Origin: Pratylenchus scribneri
Lineage: Eukaryota; Nematoda; Chromadorea; Rhabditida; Pratylenchidae
Direction: 5' to 3'
Length of the DNA stretch: 64,000 bases
Assembly: GCA_030063045.1 (NCBI GenBank)
Contig: JAQSEB010000214.1
Span: 124,001-188,000, forward strand
A program made the position numbers and the translations under genes. Every line of letters begins with the position of its first letter. The stretch's first letter is position 1. Positions 20,401-32,349 of this stretch are shown here, one piece after another. The notes beneath the pieces were generated by a model. That model saw nothing but the letters and a program-made list of their open reading frames with translations. It was not told the DNA's origin and made no database searches.

Positions 20401-21711
20401 CAAAGTCGATAAGTACCAATTCGGTAAGGAATGATCTAATTTTGATGATTTTAGTATCAAAATTGCAGATTAATGGCTATCTAATAATATCAACATTGGT
20501 TAATTTGATACTAAAATCATGAAAATTGGTTCAATTGTTGAATGAGGATTTACTAAAAATGGCAAAAAGTTGGCCCGATGACTAGTTGGATTACTTTTAA
20601 TGGGGCAAAAATTGTGAATTTTGCTCAATTTTATTTTCAGATCACGGTTATTCACTATTTTCCGGAGGAGAATTTTGCTATCGCCTTTCTGGGAAACGGT
20701 ACCATTATCAACGGAAAACCAGTGAAATTAATTTCTATAAATTTGTTTAAATTTTTCTTCCACAGTTCACCGGGCCCATTGTGTACCTTAAAAGTGTGAA
20801 GAAAGAAGATAGGACTGTGTGGATCGATATAATGGCAGTGCATGTCAAATTGGATGAAAAATTCCGGCAACGATGGGGAGAATTTGAACATCGAATCCGA
20901 GTGAAGAAACATCAAATTGGAATGAAAAAAGTGATTCCAATTCGCTATCATACCTCCACAAGTATAAAAAAGTAAGCAAATTTATAGAGAGGTACACTAC
21001 TTTAGCCCCCCCCCCCCTTCAGAGTTCATTCATTTTCGTCATTTAACAAAATGTTTTGGGACTGATGAATTTAATTTGAAATTTAATTCGGTACTAATGC
21101 AGATTGGCCCCTACGTGGGAAAGGATGAAGAAGATGATGATGATGATGAAGATGAGGCTTAGGTATTCTTCTTAATTATTCTCACCACTATCTTCCTCAT
21201 CTTCTTCTTCTTCCTCATCCTTTCCCACGTAGGGGCCAATCTGCATTAGAATACCATTAATTCTAAACAAATTTAATGCCCAGTTAACAACATAGCTCTG
21301 ATTAAGATAGATTAGAAAAATATTGGTGATTACTCATTTGATGTATAAGAATTTAAATCTCAGGCAAATAACTGGCTAATTGGTTTTGACCAATCAATTT
21401 GATATTAAAATACTCTTTTAATCTAATGGGTAAATCTTGTTTAATAGTTTGAAAGATTACCACGATAGCCAAGGCACAAAATTCGGGTAGCTAACATATG
21501 AACGACGGGGCGGGGGTGGAAAGAATAAAAAATTCATTAATTTTTTGAGTCATTTGGTCATTAATTAAATGTTTTCAGCTTTATGTTGTTCTTTAGTGCT
21601 ATAGCTTTTTGGGCCGCTTTATATTGTGCATTCCAACTTAAATTTATCCTTGATGATGGACGAGTACGAGGATTCCGTGTCGTTGCCAAAAAAATTGCAA
21701 AGAGAAGATGA
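17449..21711 (+). CDS. paraplegin/AFG3L2-like IMS-domain protein without AAA-protease, copy B
   Basis: Tandem paralogue of the gene 230 bp upstream. Six exons give 410 aa: 17449-17644, 18179-18640, 18693-18847, 20641-20721, 20766-20971, 21579-21711, with intron phases identical to copy A. The presequence is nearly the same (NFLVMRNTSH shared). The acidic insert is longer (about 66-220) and contains LESDFKSKLDNFKLKLDEKF, matching copy A's LESKFKSKFSEF. TM1 is about 223-242. Then ITLNEFLDDYLPTGE and IAFLGNGTIINGKPFTGP represent the FtsH_ext domain; copy B carries an extra segment after FTGP (YLKSVKKEDRTVWIDIM). TM2 is FMLFFSAIAFWAALYCAFQL, followed by a basic tail ending AKKIAKRR and a stop. 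It too lacks AAA and protease domains. Intron 3 (1.8 kb) contains nested transposons, yet the frame is intact, so the gene is probably expressed. Sequence divergence from copy A is high in the IMS domain. Confidence 0.83.
17749..17964. mobile_element. MITE with inverted ends TTATTCTATTAGTACCCC
   Basis: A 216-bp segment in intron 1 of copy B. Its ends are inverted copies of CGTATTTATTCTATTAGTA followed by CCCC. The interior is AT-rich with a repeated AATAACCAATTAGTAG word. No unambiguous target duplication, though TA flanks both ends. Confidence 0.65.
18907..20419. mobile_element. older inverted-repeat element split by a hAT insertion
   Basis: The sequence left of the hAT element (about 18907-18985) and that to its right (20291-20419) are inverted relatives: TTGGTATTTATCGA.TTTGGG..CGCTTTTTTG ... 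AAAAAGTGA..GGTCTCCCC reads the same inward from both sides. The ends resemble the MITE family at 30.2 kb and 38.5 kb (GTACTTAT...CCGCTTTTTTG). The hAT copy entered its middle. The whole composite lies in intron 3 of copy B. Confidence 0.65.
18978..20298 (-). mobile_element. internally deleted hAT transposon with transposase remnants
   Basis: The element is 18986-20290 (1,305 bp), flanked by an exact 8-bp direct repeat CCTTAGGG (18978-18985 and 20291-20298). The terminal inverted repeat is CAGGGGTCGGATC. On the minus strand, 19956-19672 encodes a transposase N-terminus with a zinc-finger pattern C-x2-C ... H-x5-H (CIPC, then HQQKDKH), a BED/TTF-like DNA-binding domain. The span 19624-19118 encodes the hAT C-terminal dimerisation domain (LSIPVSNACVERVFSL). 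The catalytic middle is missing; the two parts may be joined by a short spliced segment (19625-19671). It cannot be autonomous. The perfect target duplication suggests recent insertion. Confidence 0.88.
21095..21248. repeat. perfect 34-bp inverted repeat (hairpin) in intron 5 of copy B
   Basis: Left arm 21095-21128 starts TAATGCAGATTGGCCCCTAC and right arm 21215-21248 is its exact reverse complement. Between them are GAAGATGATGATGATGAAG and CTTCCTCATCTTCTTCTTC tracts that extend partial pairing inward. The arms are much more GC-rich than the intron around them. It could be a MITE, or a folding RNA element in the intron of copy B. Confidence 0.75.
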
Positions 21712-21884
21712 AAAAGAAAAGGACAAAATTGGATTGAATTTTGATGAATATTATAGGAATATCGAATTGATATTAATTAATTTGTTTTGTTTTAATGTGT
21801 AATAAAATAAATATTGATATATAATTTTATTGCATTTTTATATTATACATTAAAAAGTGGTCGTCGATATTTTGATTTAATTCT

Positions 21885-24750
21885 TCAAACAGTCCATTTA
21901 AGGCAACTGAAAATGGCATCAAATTCATAAAAATTTCATATTTTAATTTTTAACCTACCGAGTATCCACGTGCATATCCCGGCAAGGGATTGAACAAAAA
22001 CGGGTGCCACATTTGACGCAAGTGTAGCCGGCGAAAAGGCCACAAACTGCGCAAAATTTGCGGGCAGGCAAACGACTGGGTGGGGCAATGATCTATTTGG
22101 ATATTGGATAATGAATTTAATAATTTTTTTGATACTTTTTTAGAGAATTTAAAACTTTTAATCTTAATTCTATTGAATTGTGGCATTAAAAATTTTTAAT
22201 ATTCAATAAAATCCAAAATTTTTAAATAAAATTTTTATTCGTTTCTTGCCTGCAAATATGTAAGCGGTGGAATGGATGGACTCTCTCGATCTCGATTGGA
22301 TATTCCACTGCCCGATGCTGCTTTCAAATCTTCTTCCCGTTTACGCTGCAAAATAATAAAATTAAAAAAGTTATTTAAAGAATTGTTTTTCATTCCGGAT
22401 TGTAATTTTTATTCCTGAAACAGTTCTGATTTTTAAACTCCCATAAAAATTAATTATATTTGATTTTAAATATTTGGAAATTGTTTAAAAAATATGAATA
22501 TCAAATTCCAATCTCCCACACAAAACTTGCCTCTGTCTCCTCCAGCAATTGAACAAACGATTTGCGGAAACGCGTTTTGGCCAATGAGGCGACCAATTTT
22601 TTGCCCTTTTTCGCTGAAAATTATTCGATTTTAAAATAGTCAAAAAAAACCAATTCGACCAACTGGCTTGCTCGGCGCCGCTCACTTTTGTCGGCGAATC
22701 TTGTTTTCGCTTCCGCTTCTTCTTTACACCTTCCGTCCCTGCAAAAACCAGTTCATCCGCGAATTTTGGTGCCGCCTTGTGCCAAGTGATGTTCGCATGC
22801 GGATCCTCTTGGAAATTGTCCTGAAAATTGGGTTGAAAATTTTGAGATAATATTAATTTGGCAACAAAAATATTTAATTTGGCAACATGTATAAATATAT
22901 TTAATTTGGCAACAAAAATACTGAATTTGGCAACAAAAATATTTAATTTGGCAACATGTATAAATATATTTAATTTGGCAACAAAAATACTGAATTTGGC
23001 AACAAATATACTTAATTTGGCAAAAACAATAAAAAATTATATTCGCTCGTTATAATCAATGCAAACCGGTTTGAAAAGAACAAAAATTGGATTAATAAAT
23101 TAAAAATTGATGGAATATTAAATATTTTTGAAGGTGCGCGGATATAGCCGGATATAGGTGAATTTGGGGGTGGATATAAGGGGGATTAAGACGGATTAAG
23201 CCCCAAAATTGTTGGAAATGGCCCGGAGCACTACTGGAAGGTCGGGTAAGACGGCTGAAGGCCCTGAATGTGCGCGGGATATAGCCGGATATAGGGGGAT
23301 TAAGGTGGATTTAGGGGATTAAGACGGATTTAAGGGGATTAAGCCATGAAATGGATGGGGAATGGCCCAGAGGGCCTTTGGAAGGTCGGGGAAATGCCTG
23401 AGAGTGCATGGGATATAGCCGGATATAGGTGGATTTGTTGGATATAAGGGGGATTAAGCCGGATTAAGCTTAGTTAGGGGCTAGGGATTAGGGTTATGGT
23501 TAGGGGCCGGCATGGGATCTAGGGGCTAGGGGTTTAGGGGCTAGGGGTTTAGGCGTTCGGAGCACATGGGATATAGCCGGATAAAGGGGGATCAAGGATC
23601 AAAATGGTGGGATTAAGTCGATAAATGGGTTGGAAGTGAAGGGAAGCATGCCGAAGGCACGTGGGCCTGGCCAGAAGCCCAGGATTACGAGGGAATTCAC
23701 AGTCTCTAGGTAGAATTTAGCTTAATCCGGCTTTATCCCTTTTCATCCGACTTAATCCCCTTTTATCCGGCTTATCCCGCGTATTCTTGCGCCATCACCT
23801 TCGGGGCTCAGGGGGTGGCCTCCAGCCCTCCCCGCTTTAATCGAACCATTTTGACCTTTACTTTAATCCCCCTATATCCACCTTAATCCCCCTATATTCG
23901 TCTGGCTTAATCCCGCGAACTTTCCTGGCATCTGTTATAGATCCTCGACTTTCCAATGGCCTTCGGGCCATTTTCCCATCCATTTCGGGGCTTAATCCCA
24001 CTATATCCATCTTAATCCCCCTATATCCGGCTTAATCCACCTTAATCCACCTTAATCCCCCTATATCCTGCTTAATCCCGCGCACCCTCAAAGCTGCCGA
24101 CTCATTTCTATACCTTCCCTGATCCATCCAAATCATCCCCATTCATTTCGGACATTAATCCCCCTTAATCCGACCATATCCATCCTAATCCTCATATATC
24201 CAATGTTCAATTTCACTTTATCAAAAATATTTAATATTCTATCATTTTGTAATTTAATTAAACCATTTTGGTCTAATATAAACCGGTTTGTTTTAGTTTT
24301 TAATATTTTTTATTGTTTTTGCCAAATTAAGTATATTTGTTGCCAAATTCAGTATTTTTGTTGCCAAATTAAATATATTTATACTTGTTGCCAAATTAAA
24401 TATTTTTGTTGCCAAATTCAGTATTTTTGTTGCCAAATTAAATGACTCCCGAAAATTTTTAGTAAATATCGGTAAATTTTGATGATTTTTTTGGGTTTTT
24501 TACAATGCACTAAATTTTATTGAATTTATCCAAAATATTTAAAAAAAATTCACGAATTAATCTATTCAATGAAAAACCTTCTCCAATGTTTCCAGCTGGC
24601 GTTGAATTCTTCGTCGTTTGACCGCCTCATCGATTGTTCGTGTTGGTTGTTGGGCAATAAGTCGATCTTAAATTTTAAAATTTATTTTTAATCAATTTAT
24701 AGTTTACTCGATTGTCTGCTGGTCATTGCTGAATTCTTTTTTGGCGGCAT
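21885..24750 (-). CDS. ZNHIT1: ZNHIT1 (HIT zinc finger, SRCAP/SWR1 subunit)
   Basis: ZNHIT1 (yeast Swc6/Vps71) is a subunit of the SRCAP/SWR1 remodeller that places H2A.Z. Seven exons give 207 aa: 24750-24708, 24666-24578, 22820-22664, 22613-22531, 22345-22250, 22092-21959, 21906-21885. Residues 1-60 match the family N-terminus (TIDEAVKRRRIQRQLETLEK then DNFQEDPHANIT). A basic KKKRKRK linker and FRKSFVQLLEE follow. The C-terminal HIT finger has the C-x2-C pairs FCAVC and YTCVKC, then FCSIPC and H, and ends with the hallmark RCLKWTV. The protein is longer than the 154-aa human protein because of linker. Introns 4 and 5 both start GCAAG. The donor of exon 3 (at 22663) is the weakest junction. 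Intron 2 holds a whole foldback transposon. Family assignment is firm. Confidence 0.92.
22835..24459. mobile_element. foldback transposon (MULE-like), copy 2
   Basis: The element is 22844-24450 (1,607 bp), flanked by the 9-bp direct repeat GAAAATTTT (22835-22843 and 24451-24459). Same family as copy 1 at 5.2-6.7 kb but inserted in the opposite orientation: here the GAGATAATATT end is on the left and the GACTCCC end on the right. The arms carry the TTTAATTTGGCAACAAAAAT tandem repeats (more of them than copy 1), then GGATTAAG/GGATATAGGG words mirrored as CTTAATCC/CCCTATATCC in the right half. Non-coding. It lies within ZNHIT1 intron 2, only 23 bp upstream of the acceptor of exon 3. Confidence 0.87.
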
Positions 24751-24967
24751 TCTGCTTTTTAGAATAATTGAAATTTTCACTTTTTTTGTAATTAATTTAA
24801 AACTTAAAACATAAATCAATAAGGAATAAATAAATAAAATATTAAATGAAATATTTTCATTCAAAAATTCGAATACAATTAATATGGAATTATTTATTCG
24901 GATAAATTATTCATTGAAATTCAAATGCGTATGGGGAATAAGACAATTTCAATATTCTTTCCAATCT

Positions 24968-25219
24968 TTAGCAATCATAATCACAATCTCTGTATTCAAT
25001 TTCAGCTTCATTTGTTCCTTCCAAATTCCAATCATCGACTTTTGCTGTTGTTTCGTCGTCATTTTTGTGCCGAACCCCGAATAAGGAAATATTTATTGGG
25101 CCCTTTGCGAATTAAACCTCCATTGTTTGCTTTTCCAATTCCGCATTGTCATTTTTTGTTTCAACAATTTGCTCGGCACAATTTTCTTTCATTTCAATTT
25201 TCTGTTCGCTGCTATCCAT
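24968..25219 (-). pseudogene. possible small acidic protein gene with an in-frame stop
   Basis: From ATG at 25219 an 84-codon frame runs to TAA at 24970-24968, interrupted by one TAA at codon 36 (after TMEV). Both halves have coding-like composition: the first is MDSSEQKIEMKENC... and the second is acidic with DDETTAKVDDWNLEGTNEAE. The in-frame stop lies in a GTTTAA context that could be an intron donor, so a two-exon gene is possible, but no acceptor in the right phase is obvious. It lies about 220 bp upstream of ZNHIT1 on the same strand. No family recognised. Alternatives: ZNHIT1 5' UTR, or chance. Confidence 0.3.
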
Positions 25220-25866
25220 TTTAATCTAATTCAAATGATTGCTGATTAAAAGTTAAAATTTCTAAAAAATTATAGTAAAATATTGGGCGAAAGTGAATAG
25301 TGGACGGAGCGATAAGTAGTGAAGTAGGGAAGGGAGTGGGACCTAAATAGGAAAATTCCATTTAAACCTAAAAGTTCAAAACAAGATCGAGATTTAGGAA
25401 AGCTGATTGAAAAAGTAGGAGGGAAAAATTAAAAATTTCTCAAATTTCTGTACAATCGTCTTCTTGTCTGAAGTCTGATTGGTCTTGGATCTTGGTCCGG
25501 GTCCGTCCTTCATTTTCAACGTGTTTATGTTTACGGTTTGCGCGTTTCACGCACCAAAGAATAAAATGGTCCGCGGGTTTAAGACATTTTATCCAAACCG
25601 GCTTTCGGGCTATTTATTAGGATAAACTGAAAAACCAATGATTTTTCAGGTTCACAAGGTTGGAAAACCTTTAAACCAATTTCAAAACAAGATTATAAAC
25701 GATAAACTGCAAAAATATGGTTTGATTGAAATATTTTAAACAACTTTTTCGGTAAAATGTGAAAAACGCAAACAAACACGTTTTTTACATGGCAAAATAT
25801 CTATCTACCTAATGCTAATATTGAAGAATAGAGAAAATAAGGATGAAAGAGTTTATTTTCGTGTTT
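25220..25866. other. intergenic region upstream of RAB-14, repeat-derived in part
   Basis: No gene found. The section 25530-25860 contains GCGCGTTTCACG and GTTGGAAAACC words that are diverged versions of the arms of the foldback at 25867-26263, suggesting an older related copy. Confidence 0.45.
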
Positions 25867-26263
25867 GCGCGTTTCACCGAAAAGGTCGAAAATGCGCGTT
25901 TCATCGAAAAAGGTCGGAAATGTTCATATTTCAATTTAGAGGGGTTAAACTAAAAAACCAATGATGTTTTCGGATTCAGCATGTTGGAAAACCCCTAAAA
26001 CCAGTTTAAAAACATATATTTATGGTTCTTAAACTAGCAAAAACATTGTTTATTTGAAAAACATGTAAAATATCAACAACATTGTTGTTTTAAAAGTTTT
26101 TGCGCAAAAAATGTATGTTTTTAAAATGGTTTTATAGGTTTTCCAACATGCTGAATCTGAAAACATCATTGGTTTTTTGGTTTAACCCCTCTAAATTGAA
26201 ATATAAACATTTCCGACCTTTTTCGATGAAACGCGCATTTCCGACCTTTTCGATGAAACGCGC
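25867..26263. mobile_element. foldback/MITE with arms of about 150 bp
   Basis: Arms 25867-26024 and 26106-26263 are inverted copies with only scattered differences. Both start GCGCGTTTCA.CGAAAAGGTCG and run through AATTTAGAGGGGTTAAAC and ATTCAGCATGTTGGAAAACC, separated by about 80 bp of loop. No coding capacity and no clear target duplication. It lies in the RAB-14 upstream region. Confidence 0.8.
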
Positions 26264-26827
26264 TAGCACCGTTTATTTTATACAATCAAACCATTCTGCG
26301 GCCTTGGTTTCGCATTTGGGCACGTGAAAACCCAATTTTTTGTTAAATGTATTACCCAAAAACACAAAGAAATGATAGAAAATAGATCGAATCAACCAAT
26401 TGGTAGGGTCAACGATGTTGGTGAAAAAAAATTTGTGCACACATGCTTGCAGCTAAAAATCCCAAAAATTTACTGCGAATGAGTGCCGTCGATCGACAAA
26501 TTTTCGGCAAAATAATGCCAATGAAAAACTTCAATATTTTTTAATTTTAACTTCCTGTTTTTACGCTTCAAATCCTTTTTAAAATTCAATAAAAGGAAAT
26601 TATATTCTTTATTCAACCCCTTTTTATCAGTCTTATTATCAAAGTTTTCCCTTTTATTATCATTTTCACAACCAACAATTTATGACTCATTTTTATTTTA
26701 CCTAAAACAACAATAACAATAAAACGAAAAGTGTCAAATATAATCCATTTTAGTTTTTTTTTTAGCATAATCAATTCACAATCAAACCCCAATTAATCCA
26801 TCCAATTTCTCAATTCACTAAAGCAAT
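26264..26827. other. RAB-14 5' flank
   Basis: AT-rich DNA leading to the RAB-14 start codon; presumably includes its promoter, but no element can be assigned. No ORF supported. Confidence 0.45.
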
Positions 26828-29475
<2,648 letters not shown>

Positions 29476-30207
29476 TGATGAAAATGGACGCAAAAGAAGG
29501 AAAATGTACACTGGAAAATGACCAAAAATATTATGGACATTTATCAATTTCTGTCATATTTTATTATTTTCATAATTTGTAAAATTTGTATTTTGGATGA
29601 TTTTTTGGTGACATTTTATTCACCATTACCACCTCTGTCCCCACTGCATTCCCTCCTTCTCACTTCCCTGTTGTGTACAACACCCAAATTTGAAACGGTT
29701 TTTTAAAAAATTTGTGGAGAAAATTTTTGCATTTAATCGATACCCAAAAAATTAGTAAGAACCCAAAAATCCAATTTTTCTCCATAAATTGTGAAATATA
29801 ATGAAATGATGAAGGTGAAAAAATGCCCTTATTTTATTGTTTTTTGTATAACCATTTGCATATTTCACATTTTAAAATGAAATTCTAATTTCTTTTCCAC
29901 CAAAAATATAGTATTTTCTATTGATGAAATATAATTTTTTTAATACAATAAATGGATTAAAAATGTAAATAGGTATATAAATTTGTGGAAGAAAAATAAT
30001 TGTTCTATTATGTTTTTGCAACTAGAAATTAAATTTAAGCTAACAGGGATGGAATTCTTCTATGAATGATGTATTTTAGTTTATAATCATCATTATCACT
30101 TATAAGATCCTCAATTCTTAACAGCACTTTTTGGTTCAGTCAAATTTTGTTGGAGGGGTCAAGAACGGACTATTTCAAGTAACATCACAATTCCTTTTCA
30201 GTTTTCC
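29476..30207. other. 3' flank of RAB-14, no clear feature
   Basis: AT-rich. Presumably holds the RAB-14 3' UTR. No gene, no repeat recognised up to the MITE at 30208. Confidence 0.45.
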
Positions 30208-30414
30208 GTACTTATTAAGTCCGCTTTTTTGAAAAGTGCTTAGTCCCCCATATGGTTTGTCATATTTCCGGTTTAGGGTCAATCAGGGTACAGGGTTGGG
30301 TTAGGGATAGAGTGGGGTAAGAATCATCTTCTTACGTGTATCCTAAACCCAAACCCTATAACCAAAGGGGGGACCAAGCACTTTCCAAAAAAGCGGACTT
30401 AAACCGTATAAGTA
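30208..30414. mobile_element. MITE family GTACTTAT..AAGTCCGC, copy 1
   Basis: Ends are inverted copies of GTACTTAT...TTAAGTCCGCTTTTTTG, followed inward by AAAGTGCTTGGTCCCCC. The interior (GGTCAATCAGGGTACAGGG, GGGGTAAGAATCATC) is nearly identical to the copy at 38,532. No clear target duplication. Confidence 0.85.
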
Positions 30415-30797
30415 TCCACTTTTCAACACTTTTTTTGGAGTGGCTACCTACATATTTTATTAGCCAATTCGCAAGAAATAGACCCACGGGATTTTCTTCA
30501 AATTGAAATTTATAGTCCTTTGTTTTAAAATCTAATTTATTTTCCAAAAATTATTTAAAATATGAAAAATTTATTATAAAATTTTACAAAAAATGTGCAA
30601 ATGGAAAAAAAATATTCCCGCTCCAGCAAAAATGAAAGCCAATGTGAACAAAAAAAAATTGGGTGGCGGAATTTACAAATGAGGTTTTAGAAAAAAAGAA
30701 TGATTTTTAGAAAAATTTGCGAAAAAATGAGTGAAATGCAAATCAAATCCTCTTCCATTTTCAATATTTCTTCCATTTCCTCCGAACATTTTGTGTA
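30415..30797. other. 3' flank of AMMECR1
   Basis: AT-rich DNA downstream of the minus-strand AMMECR1 stop; nothing recognised. Confidence 0.45.
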
Positions 30798-32349
30798 TCA
30801 TGGCAAACAGGAATGCAAGAAGCCATTGCGAAGCAGTCCATTCCTTTGGCCTCCTCCACCGCCTCCATTCGCATCCGTACAATTCCCTCCATTGGCCAAT
30901 GCTGCCTCCTTTTGTTGAAGCTTTTTGTGGGCCAAATATTCCTTAATAAATTAATTGAAATATTTAAGTTTAATTTGCGGCTAAAAAACCTCATAGGAAA
31001 TGGTCATTTTCTCGGATTGGAAGCGTTCAACAATCACTGCCAGCCGATCGGATTCGGTGATCTCGCCTTTGAAGCCGCCCTTCCACATCAAATGGTTCAG
31101 TGTTTCCACATGGTCCCAACCTTTTGAAAATTTTTTGGATTAATTAAAAATTTTTATTTAATTTATGGAAATTATAATACGTCTAAAACCGTGAATTTTC
31201 TTGTGGAATGGAAATTTTTCGAACTTAGAAGTTTTTAAAAAACTCCAAAGATTTCTAGTTGAAAAATATTTTTTTTTTGAAAATAAAAATATTATTTTTA
31301 ACTCAAAAAAAAATTTAAAAAATTCTAATAAGTGAAAAAAAATTTTATTAGACTTAGACCTCTGGATGGGATTCGAACCCTCGACCCGTTGAAATAATTT
31401 CCTCTGACTATTACCCACTGAACCATCCACCAAATTTTTGAAAAACCTTGTTCCAATGCAACTTCCGGCAAATAAACGGCACTAAGTGATTTGTGATTTT
31501 GACGATATTCAATCCGTATTCCGTGCACCCCAATGGACCAATCACGATAGGAATTGGCCGGCTCAAAGCAGACCAACAGCGACACTGAACAATGGAGTTG
31601 GGGCATTTCGTGCAGGCAAATTGGGTCAAAACGGGAGTCACGAAAGGCACTGAAAAAATATTTTTATTTTTGTAAATTTGGAGAAACCTGATTTGAGCGT
31701 ATTCATTCAACCCCTCGTGGAGTGGCAAATTCCGTGAAAATGTGCCAATGCAACCGCGCAAATGTCGTTGATGGCCCTTCTTCCAGGTGACAAAAAGTGG
31801 GAAATTCTCGTTTGGAATGTGCGGTGGGCATTTTGGCGTTGGATGTTTTTGCAATTGGGCAATAATCTGTGAACAATAAATATTAATTATTTTATGAATT
31901 AAGATTAAAAAATTCTTAAATTTTTAACAAATTGTATCTGCCCATAGTCCGTTGTGCTATTCATTTTTGCGCGTGGAAATCAACGGTTTAGGAGGTGCAG
32001 ACACTTATTAGGATTTTATTTTGGAACATAAAGTGCGTGAATGACTTGTTTTTGGGGGGCCATTCACTGTATCGCTTGTTCCGCAATTTAATGGGACAAA
32101 TTTGGATCAAAAATTTAATTTTTTTTTGTAAATATTCTGATTAAACCCTTCTCGAAATTTCATCAATTTACAATTAAACTGGTTTATTTTTTCATAATTC
32201 CCATTTAATCCCTCTCCGCACACACAAACCACATCGAAGCAATAGACGGGCAAATCGACGTGGGCCACTCGGCCATTTTGAGGTTGGAGAGGTGCAACCA
32301 AAACAGCGGTGGAATTATTCCCTGCCGATAAGCCATTTTGACGTGTCAT
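30798..32349 (-). CDS. AMMECR1: AMMECR1 family protein
   Basis: AMMECR1 proteins are conserved from archaea to animals; their biochemical role is not settled. Five exons give 258 aa: 32349-32230, 31866-31688, 31649-31447, 31120-30990, 30941-30798; all phases agree. Residues 1-40 are a variable N-terminus ending VYCFDVV, as in human MCCFCFDVL. Then come PHIPNENFPLFVTWKKG and the family hallmark LRGCIGTF. Exon 3 has FRDSRFDPICLHEMPQL, then WSIGVHGIRIEY, YLPEVALEQ; exon 4 has GWDHVETLNHLMWKGGFKG and SEKMTISYE; exon 5 has EYLAHKK and a Gly/Asn-rich tail. The start is the first ATG in frame (a GTG lies two codons upstream). Introns 1 and 3 are the long ones; intron 3 holds a tRNA-like sequence. 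Confidence 0.95.
31363..31429 (-). pseudogene. tRNA-like sequence in AMMECR1 intron 3
   Basis: Read on the minus strand, a perfect 7-bp acceptor-like stem TGGATGG/CCATCCA encloses an A-box (TGGTTCAGTGG) and an exact B-box (GGTTCGAATCC). Total length is only 67 nt. The D and anticodon arms do not pair well, so it is best read as a tRNA pseudogene or tRNA-derived repeat, though an arm-reduced tRNA cannot be excluded. Confidence 0.45.

Noticed and set aside
22858..23055. Open frame made of a repeated FNLATKI motif
   Set aside because: It is a translation of the ATTTAATTTGGCAACAAAAAT repeats in the foldback element arm; both copies and both arms do the same.
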